A model generated the notes under the pieces. That model was not told where the DNA came from. It was given only the letters and a program-made list of their open reading frames with translations, and ran no database searches. Positions 31,720 through 39,987 of a stretch of DNA of 39,989 nucleotides are shown one piece after another. The translations under genes were made by a program, and so were the position numbers. Position 1 is the first letter of the stretch. Every line of letters starts with the position of its first letter. Source of the stretch: Candidatus Eiseniibacteriota bacterium (GTDB lineage: Bacteria > Eisenbacteria > RBG-16-71-46). Location of the stretch: assembly GCA_016215625.1 (NCBI GenBank), contig JACRIW010000055.1:1-39989 (forward strand). The letters run 5' to 3'.

Positions 31720-33462
31720 GTGAATCGCGCCTTCGTCCGCCTGTCCCTCGCCCTGTCCGTGGCCGCCATGGGGCTGGTGGACCTCGCCTCCGCGCTGCTG
31801 TCGCGGCCTCCGGAGCGGCTCGTCGCGCTGAGGCACCTCGTCCCCACCGGCGTGCTCGACACGAGCCGCACGTTCACGCTGCTCGCCGGGGCGCTGCTCC
31901 TGCTCACCGCGAGCGGGCTCCAGCGCGGCAAGCGCCGCGCGTTCGTGACCGCGCTCTTCCTGTGCGCCGTGTCCGTGCCCGTGAACCTGCTCAAGGCGTT
32001 CGACTTCGAGGAGGCGTGCGTCGCGACCGCGCTGCTGTTCGTGCTCGGCGTGAGCGGCGACGCGTTCCGCGTGAAGAGCCGGGCGTGGAGCCCGCGCCAC
32101 CTGCCGGCGCCGATCGTCGCGCTGCTCGCCGCCGTGGTCGTGTACGCGATCGGCGGCTGCTGGATCGTCGAGCGGCTCTACAGTCCGGCGAACGCCTCGT
32201 TCGCGCGCGCCGCGCAGGAGGCGCTCTACCAGCTCACGGGGCTCGGCGAGCCCACGCTGCTCGTCACGCGCGACCAGCACGTCGTGCGCTGGTTCCTGCA
32301 CTCGATCGGCGTCGTCGGGCTCACGCTGCTCGTCGCGGCCGTGCTCGCCGCGCTCGCGCCCGCGCGCCATCGCGCGCGCCACCGCGCCGACCGCCAGCGC
32401 GTGCGCGCGCTGCTCGAGCGCCACGGCGACGGCAGCGTCGCCGCGTACGCGCTGGCCGAGGACACCGACTGGTTCTTCAGCGAGAACGGCCGCGCGGTGA
32501 TCGCCTACCGCTTCGAGTCCGGCGTGCTGCTCGCGATCGGCGATCCGATCGGGCCCGAGGAGGAAGTGCAGCCCCTGCTGCACGCGTTCGAGCGGCACTG
32601 CCACGAGCACGACTGGACCTTCGCCTTCTACCAGTGCCGCCCCGAGCGGCTCGCGCACTACCGCGCGCGCGGCTGGAAGGCCGTGCACATCGGCGAGGAC
32701 CCCGTGCTGCGGCCCTCGACGTTCACGCTCGAAGGCCGCGCTCGCGGCGACGTGCGCCGGTCCGCGGCCAAGCTCGAGCGCGCCGGCGTGCAGGTGCGGC
32801 ACTTCGTTCCCGGCACGAACGCGTTCGATCCCGCGCAGGACCCCGACCGGCTGCTCGAGCAGATGCGCGCGGTCTCGGCCGCGTGGCTGCGCGGAAAGAG
32901 CGGCGGCGAGATGGGGTTCTGCATGGGACGGTTCGAGCCCGCGGCGCTGCACGACGTGTGGCTGAGCGTCGCGTGGGATCCGGCGCGGCGCGCCGTCCTC
33001 GCCTTCTGCACGTGGACGCCCGTGTGGGCGCGGCGCGGCTGGGCGCTCGACCTCATGCGGCGGGCGGACGGCGCGCCCTCCGGAGTCATGGAGCTGCTCG
33101 TGGCCGACGGCGTGCGCCATGCGCGCGAGCGCGGCGACGAGGTGATGTCGCTGTCGCTCTCGGCGCTCGCCCGCGTGGACGCCGCGAGCGGCGAGCCGGA
33201 GTCCGACCGCGCGCGCGAGTTCCTCACCGAACGGCTCGCGCGCTTCTACGACTTCCAGGGACTGTTCCGCTGGAAGAAGAAGTTCGATCCCGAGTTCGAG
33301 GATCGCTACCTCGTGTATCCCGGCGCGTTCGCGCTGCCGCGTATCGCGCTCGCGCTCGTGCGCGCGCAGAATCCCGGCGGGCTCTGGTCGTGGGTGCGCG
33401 AGCTGCTGCCCGGCGGCGCCGATGCCGAAGCCGCCCCACAGGAAAGGTCGCCGGCCGCTTGA
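31720..33462 (+). CDS. MprF-like phosphatidylglycerol lysyltransferase domain protein (DUF2156)
   Basis: Membrane protein of 580 residues. The N-terminal about 215 residues hold roughly six membrane segments; the C-terminal half is the DUF2156 tandem-GNAT domain that, in MprF, moves lysine or alanine from aminoacyl-tRNA to phosphatidylglycerol. Matching features are DTDWFFSENGRAVIAYRFESGVLLAIGDPIG, FYQCRPERLAHYRARGWKAVHIGEDP and the end FYDFQGLFRWKKKFDPEFEDRYLVYPG. It has fewer helices than full MprF, so the flippase part is short or absent. The GTG start follows a TTAGCT box by 8 bp. Its stop overlaps the next start (TTGA), coupling it to the GNAT gene. The lipid product is inferred from the family. 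Confidence 0.85.
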   Translation: MNRAFVRLSLALSVAAMGLVDLASALLSRPPERLVALRHLVPTGVLDTSRTFTLLAGALLLLTASGLQRGKRRAFVTALFLCAVSVPVNLLKAFDFEEACVATALLFVLGVSGDAFRVKSRAWSPRHLPAPIVALLAAVVVYAIGGCWIVERLYSPANASFARAAQEALYQLTGLGEPTLLVTRDQHVVRWFLHSIGVVGLTLLVAAVLAALAPARHRARHRADRQRVRALLERHGDGSVAAYALAEDTDWFFSENGRAVIAYRFESGVLLAIGDPIGPEEEVQPLLHAFERHCHEHDWTFAFYQCRPERLAHYRARGWKAVHIGEDPVLRPSTFTLEGRARGDVRRSAAKLERAGVQVRHFVPGTNAFDPAQDPDRLLEQMRAVSAAWLRGKSGGEMGFCMGRFEPAALHDVWLSVAWDPARRAVLAFCTWTPVWARRGWALDLMRRADGAPSGVMELLVADGVRHARERGDEVMSLSLSALARVDAASGEPESDRAREFLTERLARFYDFQGLFRWKKKFDPEFEDRYLVYPGAFALPRIALALVRAQNPGGLWSWVRELLPGGADAEAAPQERSPAA

Positions 33463-34304
33463 AGGCACTCGTCGAACTCGCCCGCGTACTCGAAGCGATC
33501 GAAGCGTCCGCGTGGCGCGACGTGTGGGCCGCCGCGCCCGAGAGCGTGCGCGCCTCGCTCGGACTGCGCACCGTCGAACGCGAGGGCGCGCTCGTGATCG
33601 CCGCCGACCACATCGAATCGCTGCTCATGAACCGTGTGCTCGGAGGCGGCCTGCAGGGCTCGCTCGACACGCGCACGCTCGACGCGATCGAGAAGTTCTT
33701 CGCCGGGCGCCAGCCCTACGCGATCAACCTGTCTCCCCTCGCACGCCCCGACGGCGTGACGGGCGCGCTCATGGACCGCGGCCTCGCGACCTACTTCCAC
33801 CACGTCAAATGGGCGCGCGACTCCTCGCCGTACACGCCCGCGCGCGCGACGGACCTGCGCATCGCCCCCGTGGACGCAGCGCTCGCGCCCGCGTGGGCCG
33901 AGTTGTCTGCCGACGCGTTCGTGCACGGCGCCGAAGGGGGCGCCGCGTGGCTTGCGAGCCTGCACGGCCGGCGCGGCTGGCGGATGTTCGTCGCGCTCGA
34001 CGGCGCGCAGGTGGTCGCGGGCGGCGCGCTGTTCACGCACGGCTCGTGCGGCTGGCTCGGCATGGGCATCACGCGCGATTCGCATCGCGCGCGCGGCGCG
34101 CAGAGCGCGCTGCTCGCGGCGCGCATCGCCGCGGCGCACGCCGCCAAGGCCAGATGGCTCACGACCGAGACCGCGCCCAACTGGGAGGACCTGAATCCCG
34201 TCAGCTGGCGCAACGTCGAGCGCGCGGGATTCGGCGTGATCTACGACCGCCCGAGCTGGATCCGTCCGCCGGGCCTGCCTCCCGCCGCGAAACCGGCCGG
34301 CTGA
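33459..34304 (+). CDS. GNAT-fold N-acetyltransferase, coupled to the MprF-like gene
   Basis: Protein of 281 residues. The C-terminal half (about 125-265) has the GNAT pattern LRIAPVDAAL, WRMFVALDGAQVVAGGALFTHG, a QSALLAARIAAA acetyl-CoA loop helix, and VSWRNVERAGFGVIYDR. The N-terminal about 120 residues (VREGA-type strand, NRVLGGGLQGSLDTRTLDAIEKFF) look like a degenerate GNAT half. The TTG start overlaps the upstream stop (TTGA) with GGAAAGG 11 nt before it. No ATG lies nearby in frame, so the unusual start rests on coupling. It may modify a related substrate such as a lipid head group or antibiotic; unknown. Confidence 0.78.
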   Translation: MKALVELARVLEAIEASAWRDVWAAAPESVRASLGLRTVEREGALVIAADHIESLLMNRVLGGGLQGSLDTRTLDAIEKFFAGRQPYAINLSPLARPDGVTGALMDRGLATYFHHVKWARDSSPYTPARATDLRIAPVDAALAPAWAELSADAFVHGAEGGAAWLASLHGRRGWRMFVALDGAQVVAGGALFTHGSCGWLGMGITRDSHRARGAQSALLAARIAAAHAAKARWLTTETAPNWEDLNPVSWRNVERAGFGVIYDRPSWIRPPGLPPAAKPAG

Positions 34305-34319
34305 GCGGCGCCAGCCGGC
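34296..34319. terminator. Hairpin at the end of the MprF-like/GNAT operon
   Basis: A perfect 8-bp stem (GCCGGCTG / CAGCCGGC) with an 8-nt loop, overlapping the GNAT stop codon. Repeated CAGCCGGCG units just after it allow other pairings. It has no T run and lies between convergent genes. Confidence 0.4.
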
Positions 34320-34340
34320 GTCAGCCGGCGCCCACGGGCG

Positions 34341-35156
34341 TCAGCCGCGGCGCGGCTTGTGCGCGAAGATCGGGTGCGGCGGCAGCCCCAGCCGCATGAG
34401 GCGGTACTGCGCGACCGCGCCCAGCGTGCTCAGGCCGTACGTCACGCTGCGCATGAAGTTGATGCTCGAGGCTTCGGGCATGTAGCGCACCGGCACCGGG
34501 ATCTCGCCGATCTTGAAGCCCGCCGCGACCGCGGAGACCAGGAACTGCGAGTCGAACACGAAGTCGTCCGAGAAGTTCTCGAGCGGCAATGTTTCGAGCA
34601 CTTCGCGCCGGTAGGCGCGGAAGCCGCTGTGGAACTCGCCCAGATTCTGCCCCAGGCCCAGATTCTCCAAGAATGTCAGAAACCTGTTGCCGAGATACTT
34701 GTACATCGGCATGCCGGAATCGAGGCACTCGCGGCGCGTGCGCACGCGCGAGCCGAGCATGACGTCGAGGATGCCGAGCTGGATCGGCAGGATCATCATC
34801 GGGATGAGCCGCGGGTCGTACTGGTAGTCGGGGTGCAGCATGATGACGATGTCGGCGCCGCGCGCGAGCGCTTCGGCGTAGCACGTCTTCTGGTTGCCGC
34901 CGTAGCCGCGATTCTTCACGTGCTGGAGGACGTCGATCCCCAGGCTCTTCGCCACCTCGACCGTGTCGTCCGTGCTGCAGTCGTCCACGAGAATGGACTC
35001 GTCCACCCAGCCCGGCGGGATGTCGGCGTACGTCTTGCGGAGCGTTTCGCCCGCGTTGTACGCGGGCAGAACGACGACGACGCGAGCGCGCCGCGCCGCA
35101 TCGCCCATGGCGCGCGCGGCTTCGACGGCTTCGGCGGAGGGAGGATCGAGGGCCAT
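34341..35156 (-). CDS. Glycosyltransferase family 2 (dolichyl-phosphate mannosyltransferase-like)
   Basis: GT-A fold transferase of 271 residues. It shows [22 protein letters not shown], the nucleotide-binding [26 protein letters not shown], the metal-binding HPDYQYDP in the DxD position, and [16 protein letters not shown]. No C-terminal membrane helices are present, so it resembles the soluble catalytic domain of polyprenyl-phosphate sugar transferases. No ribosome site precedes the ATG at 35156; an internal ATG at 35108, just before the first strand, has none either. It follows the enoyl-CoA hydratase on the same strand but is separated by a hairpin. Confidence 0.9.
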   Translation of the reverse strand: MALDPPSAEAVEAARAMGDAARRARVVVVLPAYNAGETLRKTYADIPPGWVDESILVDDCSTDDTVEVAKSLGIDVLQHVKNRGYGGNQKTCYAEALARGADIVIMLHPDYQYDPRLIPMMILPIQLGILDVMLGSRVRTRRECLDSGMPMYKYLGNRFLTFLENLGLGQNLGEFHSGFRAYRREVLETLPLENFSDDFVFDSQFLVSAVAAGFKIGEIPVPVRYMPEASSINFMRSVTYGLSTLGAVAQYRLMRLGLPPHPIFAHKPRRG

Positions 35157-35210
35157 AGATGGCGGGGAGGGTGCGGATGGCGGTGGGGGTTCGTCAAGCG
35201 GCGTGCCCCA

Positions 35211-35256
35211 AGCGAAAGCCCGCGGCCTCTCGCGCTTCGAGACCGCGGGCTTCGCT
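35211..35256 (-). terminator. Terminator hairpin after the enoyl-CoA hydratase gene
   Basis: A 14-bp stem with one bulged A (AGCGAAAGCCCGCGG / CCGCGGGCTTCGCT) and a 17-nt loop, 31 bp beyond the stop. It lies before the GT2 gene on the same strand. T runs are short. Confidence 0.6.
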
Positions 35257-35286
35257 TTGCTGCGTGAAGCTTCGTACGAGTCGCGC

Positions 35287-36090
35287 TTACTTCGCCGTGA
35301 AGTTCGGCTTGCGCTTCTCGATGTAGGCCGCGAGACCTTCCTTGGCGTCGTCGCCCTGGAAGAGCAGCTGCTGCAACTCGCGCTCGACCGCGAGCGCGCT
35401 CTCGAACGGCAGGTCCGCGCCCGACTGCACCGAACGCTTGATGCGGCCGACGGCCTTGGAAGCGCGGTTCGGCGGGCAGAACTGCTCGGCGTACGCCTGG
35501 ATCTTGTCGAGGAACTCGGCGTTGTTCGCCGTCTCCCAGATGTCGTTGATGATGCCGAGGTCGAGCGCCTTCTCGAAGTGGAACACTTCGGCCGTGCACA
35601 TGAGCTCGATCGCCTTGCTCTTGTTCACGAGACGGGCGAGACGCTGCGTGCCGCCCGTGCCGGGGAGCACGCCGAGGTTGATCTCGGGCAGGCCGACCTT
35701 GCCGGCGCCCTTGCGCGCGATGCGGATGTCCGCCGCCATCGCGATCTCGAGACCGCCGCCGACCGTGTGGCCGTTCAGCGCCGCGATCACGATCTTCGGC
35801 GTATGCTCGAGACGGTTGAGCGTCTCGTTCGCGTGCAGGCAGAAGTAATACTTGAACGTGGGGTCGGCCGTCTTGAGCATGTTGATGTCGGCGCCGGCGC
35901 AGAAGAACTTCTCGCCCGCGCCACGGAGCACGATGGCCTGGACGGCGTTGTCGAAGCGCGCCTGGAGGATGGCGGCGTCGAGCTGCTTCATCATCTCGTG
36001 CGTGTAGCAGTTGCCCGGATCGAACGTGAGTTCGATCGTCATCACGCCGTTCTTGACGGACGTGTTCACCATCGTGTGCGTGGTTTCCAT
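35287..36090 (-). CDS. Enoyl-CoA hydratase/isomerase (crotonase) family protein
   Basis: Crotonase-fold enzyme of 267 residues. The oxyanion-hole segments are [11 protein letters not shown] and [18 protein letters not shown]; the catalytic pair is Glu115 (in GGGLE) and Glu136 (in [15 protein letters not shown]), matching Glu144/Glu164 of rat mitochondrial hydratase, so hydratase chemistry is plausible. CGGAGA precedes the ATG, and the best promoter of the window drives it from 36185-36214. Probably used in fatty-acid or amino-acid oxidation together with ETF-QO at 6 kb, though the two are far apart. Confidence 0.92.
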   Translation of the reverse strand: METTHTMVNTSVKNGVMTIELTFDPGNCYTHEMMKQLDAAILQARFDNAVQAIVLRGAGEKFFCAGADINMLKTADPTFKYYFCLHANETLNRLEHTPKIVIAALNGHTVGGGLEIAMAADIRIARKGAGKVGLPEINLGVLPGTGGTQRLARLVNKSKAIELMCTAEVFHFEKALDLGIINDIWETANNAEFLDKIQAYAEQFCPPNRASKAVGRIKRSVQSGADLPFESALAVERELQQLLFQGDDAKEGLAAYIEKRKPNFTAK

Positions 36091-36184
36091 GCGGTGTGTC
36101 TCCGGTTGGGAGGTTCGGAGTACGCGCGGGCCCTGCGAGAGATGGACCGAAGGCAGGCCGCACGGCTGGTCGTGAGCGGGCGGG

Positions 36185-36214
36185 AGTATAGGAGGGCGTT
36201 CGAAGCATGGTCAA
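36185..36214 (-). promoter_or_regulatory. Strong sigma70-like promoter of the enoyl-CoA hydratase gene
   Basis: On the minus strand TTGACC, 18 bp, TATACT (5 of 6 matches in each hexamer). The -35 box and spacer cover the ATG (36207) of the divergent esterase gene, so polymerase here and expression of the esterase may interfere. Confidence 0.75.
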
Positions 36215-37091
36215 CGGCGGTCGCGCGGTGTTTTTCGCGGCTTTTCTCGCGGTCACGGGCACATCGGGACTGCCGGCGGGACGCATCGAGAACTTCGAGA
36301 TGCCCGCGCCGTCGCTGCATCAGGCCCAGCGCGACTGCCGCGTGTACCTGCCGCCGTCCTACGAACTGCAGGCAGCCGCTGGCCGCCGATATCCGGTCAT
36401 CGTGTTCCTGCACGGCTGGCCGGGCAGCGAGGGCAACTGGCCCGGGCAGGGTCGCGTGGGCGAGACACTCGACCGTTTGATCCGTGCGCGCGCGATTCCC
36501 GAAGTGATCGGGCTCTTCCCCGACGGCACGGGAAGCGGTCACCTGGGCCGCTCGATCTGGCTGGACGCCGCGAACGGCGGCTCGCAGCTCGAGACGTACC
36601 TGGCGCACGACCTGCCTCTCTGGGCGGACCGCACGTTCCGCACGATTCCCGAAGCGCGCATGCGCGCCGTGATCGGTCTTTCGGACGGCGGCACGGGCGC
36701 GTTCAACGTGGCACTGCGTCATCCGTCCGTGTACGGCGCGGCGGGTTCGCACAGCGGCGTGTTCCGGCTCGCGCCCGACTGGAGCAGCGGGCCGCTGTTC
36801 TCCGACGGCGCCGCGGGGGACCGTGAGCGCGCGGCGCACAGCCCGTTGCTATACGTGGCGTCGATCGCGGACAGCGCACGCCGCATGACGCTGTACTTCG
36901 ACTGCGGCCGCGAGGACGAGGAACTGCGCGGCAACGTCGAGATGGACTCGCTGCTCACCGCGCTGCGCGTACCGCACGAGTTCCACGAGTTTCACGGGAG
37001 CCACGAATGGGGCTACTGGCGTGCGCACATCGAGGAGTCGCTGCGCGCGGTGACGCGCGGGATGCGGGACGAGGTACGCGAGCGGCAGTGA
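36207..37091 (+). CDS. Secreted alpha/beta-hydrolase, esterase D/feruloyl-esterase-like
   Basis: Predicted exported esterase of 294 residues. A short signal peptide (MVNGGRAVFFAAFLAVTGTSG) is followed by the strand RDCRVYLPPSYE, the oxyanion loop VIVFLHGWPGSEGNW, the nucleophile Ser in GLSDGGTGA, an acid in LYFDCGREDEEL and a C-terminal His in HGSHEWGYWRAH. This order is that of esterase D and XynZ/feruloyl-esterase-type domains. AGGAGG sits 11 nt upstream of the ATG. Its start codon lies inside the promoter of the divergent enoyl-CoA hydratase gene. Substrate unknown; a plant-polymer ester would fit the GH53 enzyme at 10.7 kb. Confidence 0.85.
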   Translation: MVNGGRAVFFAAFLAVTGTSGLPAGRIENFEMPAPSLHQAQRDCRVYLPPSYELQAAAGRRYPVIVFLHGWPGSEGNWPGQGRVGETLDRLIRARAIPEVIGLFPDGTGSGHLGRSIWLDAANGGSQLETYLAHDLPLWADRTFRTIPEARMRAVIGLSDGGTGAFNVALRHPSVYGAAGSHSGVFRLAPDWSSGPLFSDGAAGDRERAAHSPLLYVASIADSARRMTLYFDCGREDEELRGNVEMDSLLTALRVPHEFHEFHGSHEWGYWRAHIEESLRAVTRGMRDEVRERQ

Positions 37092-37436
37092 CGTCGGAGT
37101 GGGAGTTCGCGGCGGCGATGCGTAAGGCGTGCGAAGGCGGCGCGCGACACTCTCGAACTGCTTTCTTCGTGCGCTCCTGCGATTTCCTGTTGACCGGTTT
37201 GAACCGTGGCCCGGCGCGACAGCCGCGCTCGATTCGGGAATGCGCTCGAATGCGACGTGTGTGGGGGCTGGCGAGGGAATGCGCGCGAGCGTTCGAAAGT
37301 TCTCGTGACGAGCGCCGATCGCGCGCGTGTGAGGAACGACGGAGCGCGAAAACCGCCGTGATATACAAGACCTGTCGCTGCCCCCGCTCGCAGTCGACGC
37401 ACACTCCTTTCTCGCCCCCGAAGCGAGAAGAGCTCC
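37092..37436 (+). other. Gene-poor stretch before the HNH endonuclease
   Basis: 345 bp with lower GC than the surroundings and no supported gene. A TATACA box at 37362-37367, 70 bp before the HNH start, may be a -10 box, but no -35 box fits. The overlapping reading frame has no recognisable domain. Confidence 0.5.
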
Positions 37437-38735
37437 ATGCACACCGCGCGCACTTGGTCGGTGACGCAGTTGTCGAACGAAGTGCTCGACCGCGAATACG
37501 CGGCTCGAGTCGGCAACGATCGCGCCTCCACGGCCGAACTCCTGATGTACCTGGGTGAGATGGAAGCGCGGAAGCGCTACATCCCCGCCGGCTACCCATC
37601 GATGTTCCGGTTCTGCGTCGAACACGGGCGCATGTCGGAGGACGTCGCTTACAAGCGCATCCGCACCGCGCGCATGGCGCGACGCTTCCCCGAGATCTAC
37701 GACCGCATCGCCGATGGACGCCTGACGATCTCGGCGTTGGTGCTCCTTGCTCCCGAGATGACCGAGCACACGGCCGCGCGCCTGCTCTCCGACGCGGAGT
37801 ACAAGACGAACGAACAGGTGAAGCGCCTGCTCGCCGCGGTCGCGCCGAAACCGGATGTTCCGACGAAGGAGCGTGAGGTCCCCTCTCCTTCTGCATCGGT
37901 CGCCGCGAGCATCGAGAGTCGCGACGTCAGTACTTCGTCAGCGGAACTGGCCGTACGGCCAGTTGCTCCATCGCAATCGAACGAATCAAGCGAGTCGATG
38001 GGACCACTTTGGTCGACCACCGCCGACGCCGACGGCGCGCACTACAGGTCGGGGGCGTCTGAGGCGCCGGAGGCGCCGGAGACGCCACAGGCACCGCACG
38101 CGACTGTCCCGCGAGGCGCGCCACAGGCGAAGCGCACGCAGCACACACCCCTTTCACCGACGAGCATGCACGTGAGCGCCACGCTCTCGATGCAGGTGTA
38201 CGAACAGCTCCAGGAAGCGCGGGAGCTGCTGAGTCATCGCCTCGCCTCGCGCGAGCTTTCCGAAGTGCTCGAATCGTTGCTCGCGATCGCGCTGCCCGTC
38301 TTGCGCAAGCAGAAGTTCGCCGAGGCCTCCCGTCCGCGTGCCCCACGGTCGAAGGATCGCCCGATCAACGAAAACGATTCGGCGGCGTCCCCGTCACAGG
38401 CCCGACAGATCCCTGCCCACGTGAAACGCGAAGTCTGGGAACGCGACGGCGGCCGCTGCACGTTCGTCGGCACCGACGGGCATCGCTGCACCTGCCGCGA
38501 GCGAATCGAGTTCGATCACCGCGTTCCCGTCGCGAAGGGAGGCGCTTCCACCGTCGAGAATGTCCGGTTGCTCTGCCGTGCGCACAACCAGTACGAGGCC
38601 GAACGACTGCTCGGCGAAAGGTTCATGCGTGGCAAGAGAGCGTGGGCGAGCGGCAAGATTCATCCGCGCCGTACTCCGATACACGGACAGAGAGACAAAT
38701 CGGTCGCGACGTCTTCGACCACCGCTGCACCGTGA
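37437..38735 (+). CDS. HNH endonuclease domain protein
   Basis: Protein of 432 residues. The N-terminal about 130 residues (STAELLMYLGEMEARKRYIPAGYPSMFRF, SEDVAYKRIRTARMARRFP, LTISALVLLAPEMTEH) are a helical domain seen in multi-copy HNH proteins of FCB and deltaproteobacterial-type genomes. A low-complexity linker (about 140-240, with APEAPETPQAP) and a helical hairpin (LQEARELLSHRL) follow. The HNH nuclease lies at about 325-395: HVKREVWERDGGRCTF, the metal site EFDHRVPVAKGG, ENVRLLCRAHNQYEAE. Its base composition and codon use are less GC-biased than its neighbours, in line with a mobile or recently gained gene. The target is unknown; it may be a selfish or defence-type nuclease. Confidence 0.87.
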   Translation: MHTARTWSVTQLSNEVLDREYAARVGNDRASTAELLMYLGEMEARKRYIPAGYPSMFRFCVEHGRMSEDVAYKRIRTARMARRFPEIYDRIADGRLTISALVLLAPEMTEHTAARLLSDAEYKTNEQVKRLLAAVAPKPDVPTKEREVPSPSASVAASIESRDVSTSSAELAVRPVAPSQSNESSESMGPLWSTTADADGAHYRSGASEAPEAPETPQAPHATVPRGAPQAKRTQHTPLSPTSMHVSATLSMQVYEQLQEARELLSHRLASRELSEVLESLLAIALPVLRKQKFAEASRPRAPRSKDRPINENDSAASPSQARQIPAHVKREVWERDGGRCTFVGTDGHRCTCRERIEFDHRVPVAKGGASTVENVRLLCRAHNQYEAERLLGERFMRGKRAWASGKIHPRRTPIHGQRDKSVATSSTTAAP

Positions 38736-38785
38736 TGGACGAACAGCGCGATGCATCCGATGCGGCGCTACCGAACCGGGCGGGC

Positions 38786-38869
38786 TTCATGCGCGGCAAG
38801 CGTGCGTGGGCCCGCACGCGGGCGTCGCATGCGTCCGCCAGTCCCGCGACCGCAAGCGCGGCGCCATGA
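38786..38869 (+). pseudogene. Remnant of a second HNH gene 3' end
   Basis: Within the 154 bp after the HNH gene, a different frame encodes FMRGKRAWA, identical to residues 396-404 of the HNH protein (DNA at 38622 and 38786 matches at 25 of 30 bases). The frame ends at TGA 38867-38869. Nothing upstream of the motif resembles HNH, so it looks like a scar left by loss or replacement of a paralogous copy. Confidence 0.5.
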
Positions 38870-38889
38870 CACGCGCCGCCGTGGGTCCC

Positions 38890-39987
38890 CTACTTCAGGA
38901 CCTCCACCAGCAGCTGCGCGAGCATGATCTTCGAGATGGTCGCGAACGGGAAGACCGCGGCGTAGCCGGCGTTGGGGCCGTCGTCGCCGGCGGTCTCGGT
39001 GGCAAAGGCGAGCGCGGCGGGCTGCGTGTGGATGCCGGTCACCATGCCGAAGAGCTTGGCGGCGGGAATGCGCAGCAGCTTGCGGCCGACGAACAGCGAC
39101 AGGCTCGTCGTCGTCATCGTGACCACGGCGCCCGCCAGCACGAGCGAAAGGGCGCCGGGCTCGTGCAGCGCCTGCGCGAAAACCCAGCCGGAACGCGTGC
39201 CCACGCCGGCGAGGAACAGCGTGATGCCGATCTGGCGCAGCGTGAGGTTGGCGCTGAAGGGCAGCTGCCACACCACGGGTCCGCTGCGGCCGAGCGCGCC
39301 GAGCGCGAGCCCCACGAGCAGGGGTCCACCCGCGACGCCGATCTGGAACGTGCCGCCGCTGCCCCCGCTGCCGCCCGGCAGCGGACTAGGAACGAGCCCG
39401 AGCAACAATCCCGCGGTGATGCCCAGCCCGAAGCTCAACACGTCCACCTCGGCGAGCGCGCGATACGAATCGCCGAAGAAAGCGGCGACCGCCTTCATCT
39501 GGGGCCGCGGCGCCAGGACGCGCACGCGATCGCCCAGCTCGAGCGTCATGTCCGGGCTCGGCAGCAGGTCGAGGTCGCCGCGGCGCACGCGCGTCACGAG
39601 CGCGCCGAAACGCTGCAGCAGCTGCAGCGTCTTCAGGGGGCGGCCGGCGGTCGAAGGGTCCGAGACGAACACGCGGCGGAAATCGAGATCGGTGCGGTCG
39701 AGCTCGATCTGCTCCTCGGCGGGCTCGCCGATCTCGTCCACGATGCGGGCGATCTCCTCGGGCGTCGCGACGATCGTGACGAGGTCGCCCACCTGCAGCG
39801 GCTCGTGGGCATTCATCACGGTCACGTGGTCGCCGCGGCGCCGGCGCGCGAACACCGCATGCCAGCCGTGCTCGCGCTGGATGTCGGCGAGCGGCCGCGT
39901 GCACGCCGCGGGATCGAGCACGCGCACGCTGTGCACGTCGAGCGTGCTGCCGGTCTTGCTCTTGGCGAGCTCTTTTCTCCATCGCGC
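38890..39987 (-). CDS. AspT/YidE-type transporter with two TrkA-C domains (5' end beyond the window)
   Basis: C-terminal 365 residues of a membrane transporter of the aspartate-alanine antiporter (AspT, AAEx) family; the frame is open to the right edge. Two TrkA-C (RCK-C) domains come first (HSVRVLDPAACTRPLADIQ..., RRVFVSDPSTAGRPLKTLQ...), then the second AspT membrane half with about six helices: FGLGITAGLLLGLVP, GGPLLVGLALGALGRSGPVVW, LTLRQIGITLFLAGVGTRSG and the conserved GIHTQPAALAFATE. This order (membrane half, two TrkA-C, membrane half) is the family standard, so only the first membrane half should be missing. Substrate is uncertain; many relatives are uncharacterised. Confidence 0.9.
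   Translation of the reverse strand, partial: ARWRKELAKSKTGSTLDVHSVRVLDPAACTRPLADIQREHGWHAVFARRRRGDHVTVMNAHEPLQVGDLVTIVATPEEIARIVDEIGEPAEEQIELDRTDLDFRRVFVSDPSTAGRPLKTLQLLQRFGALVTRVRRGDLDLLPSPDMTLELGDRVRVLAPRPQMKAVAAFFGDSYRALAEVDVLSFGLGITAGLLLGLVPSPLPGGSGGSGGTFQIGVAGGPLLVGLALGALGRSGPVVWQLPFSANLTLRQIGITLFLAGVGTRSGWVFAQALHEPGALSLVLAGAVVTMTTTSLSLFVGRKLLRIPAAKLFGMVTGIHTQPAALAFATETAGDDGPNAGYAAVFPFATISKIMLAQLLVEVLK

Noticed and set aside
37187..37210. TTGACC in the gene-poor stretch as a promoter of the HNH gene
   Set aside because: No -10 box at 16-19 bp downstream, and about 250 bp from the start codon.
37007..37558. A 183-residue frame bridging the esterase end and HNH start
   Set aside because: It overlaps both real genes out of frame and shows no domain or ribosome site.
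38858..38879. Hairpin terminator between the HNH scar and the AspT gene
   Set aside because: Only 7 bp with an 8-nt loop and no T run; such pairings are common by chance at this GC content.
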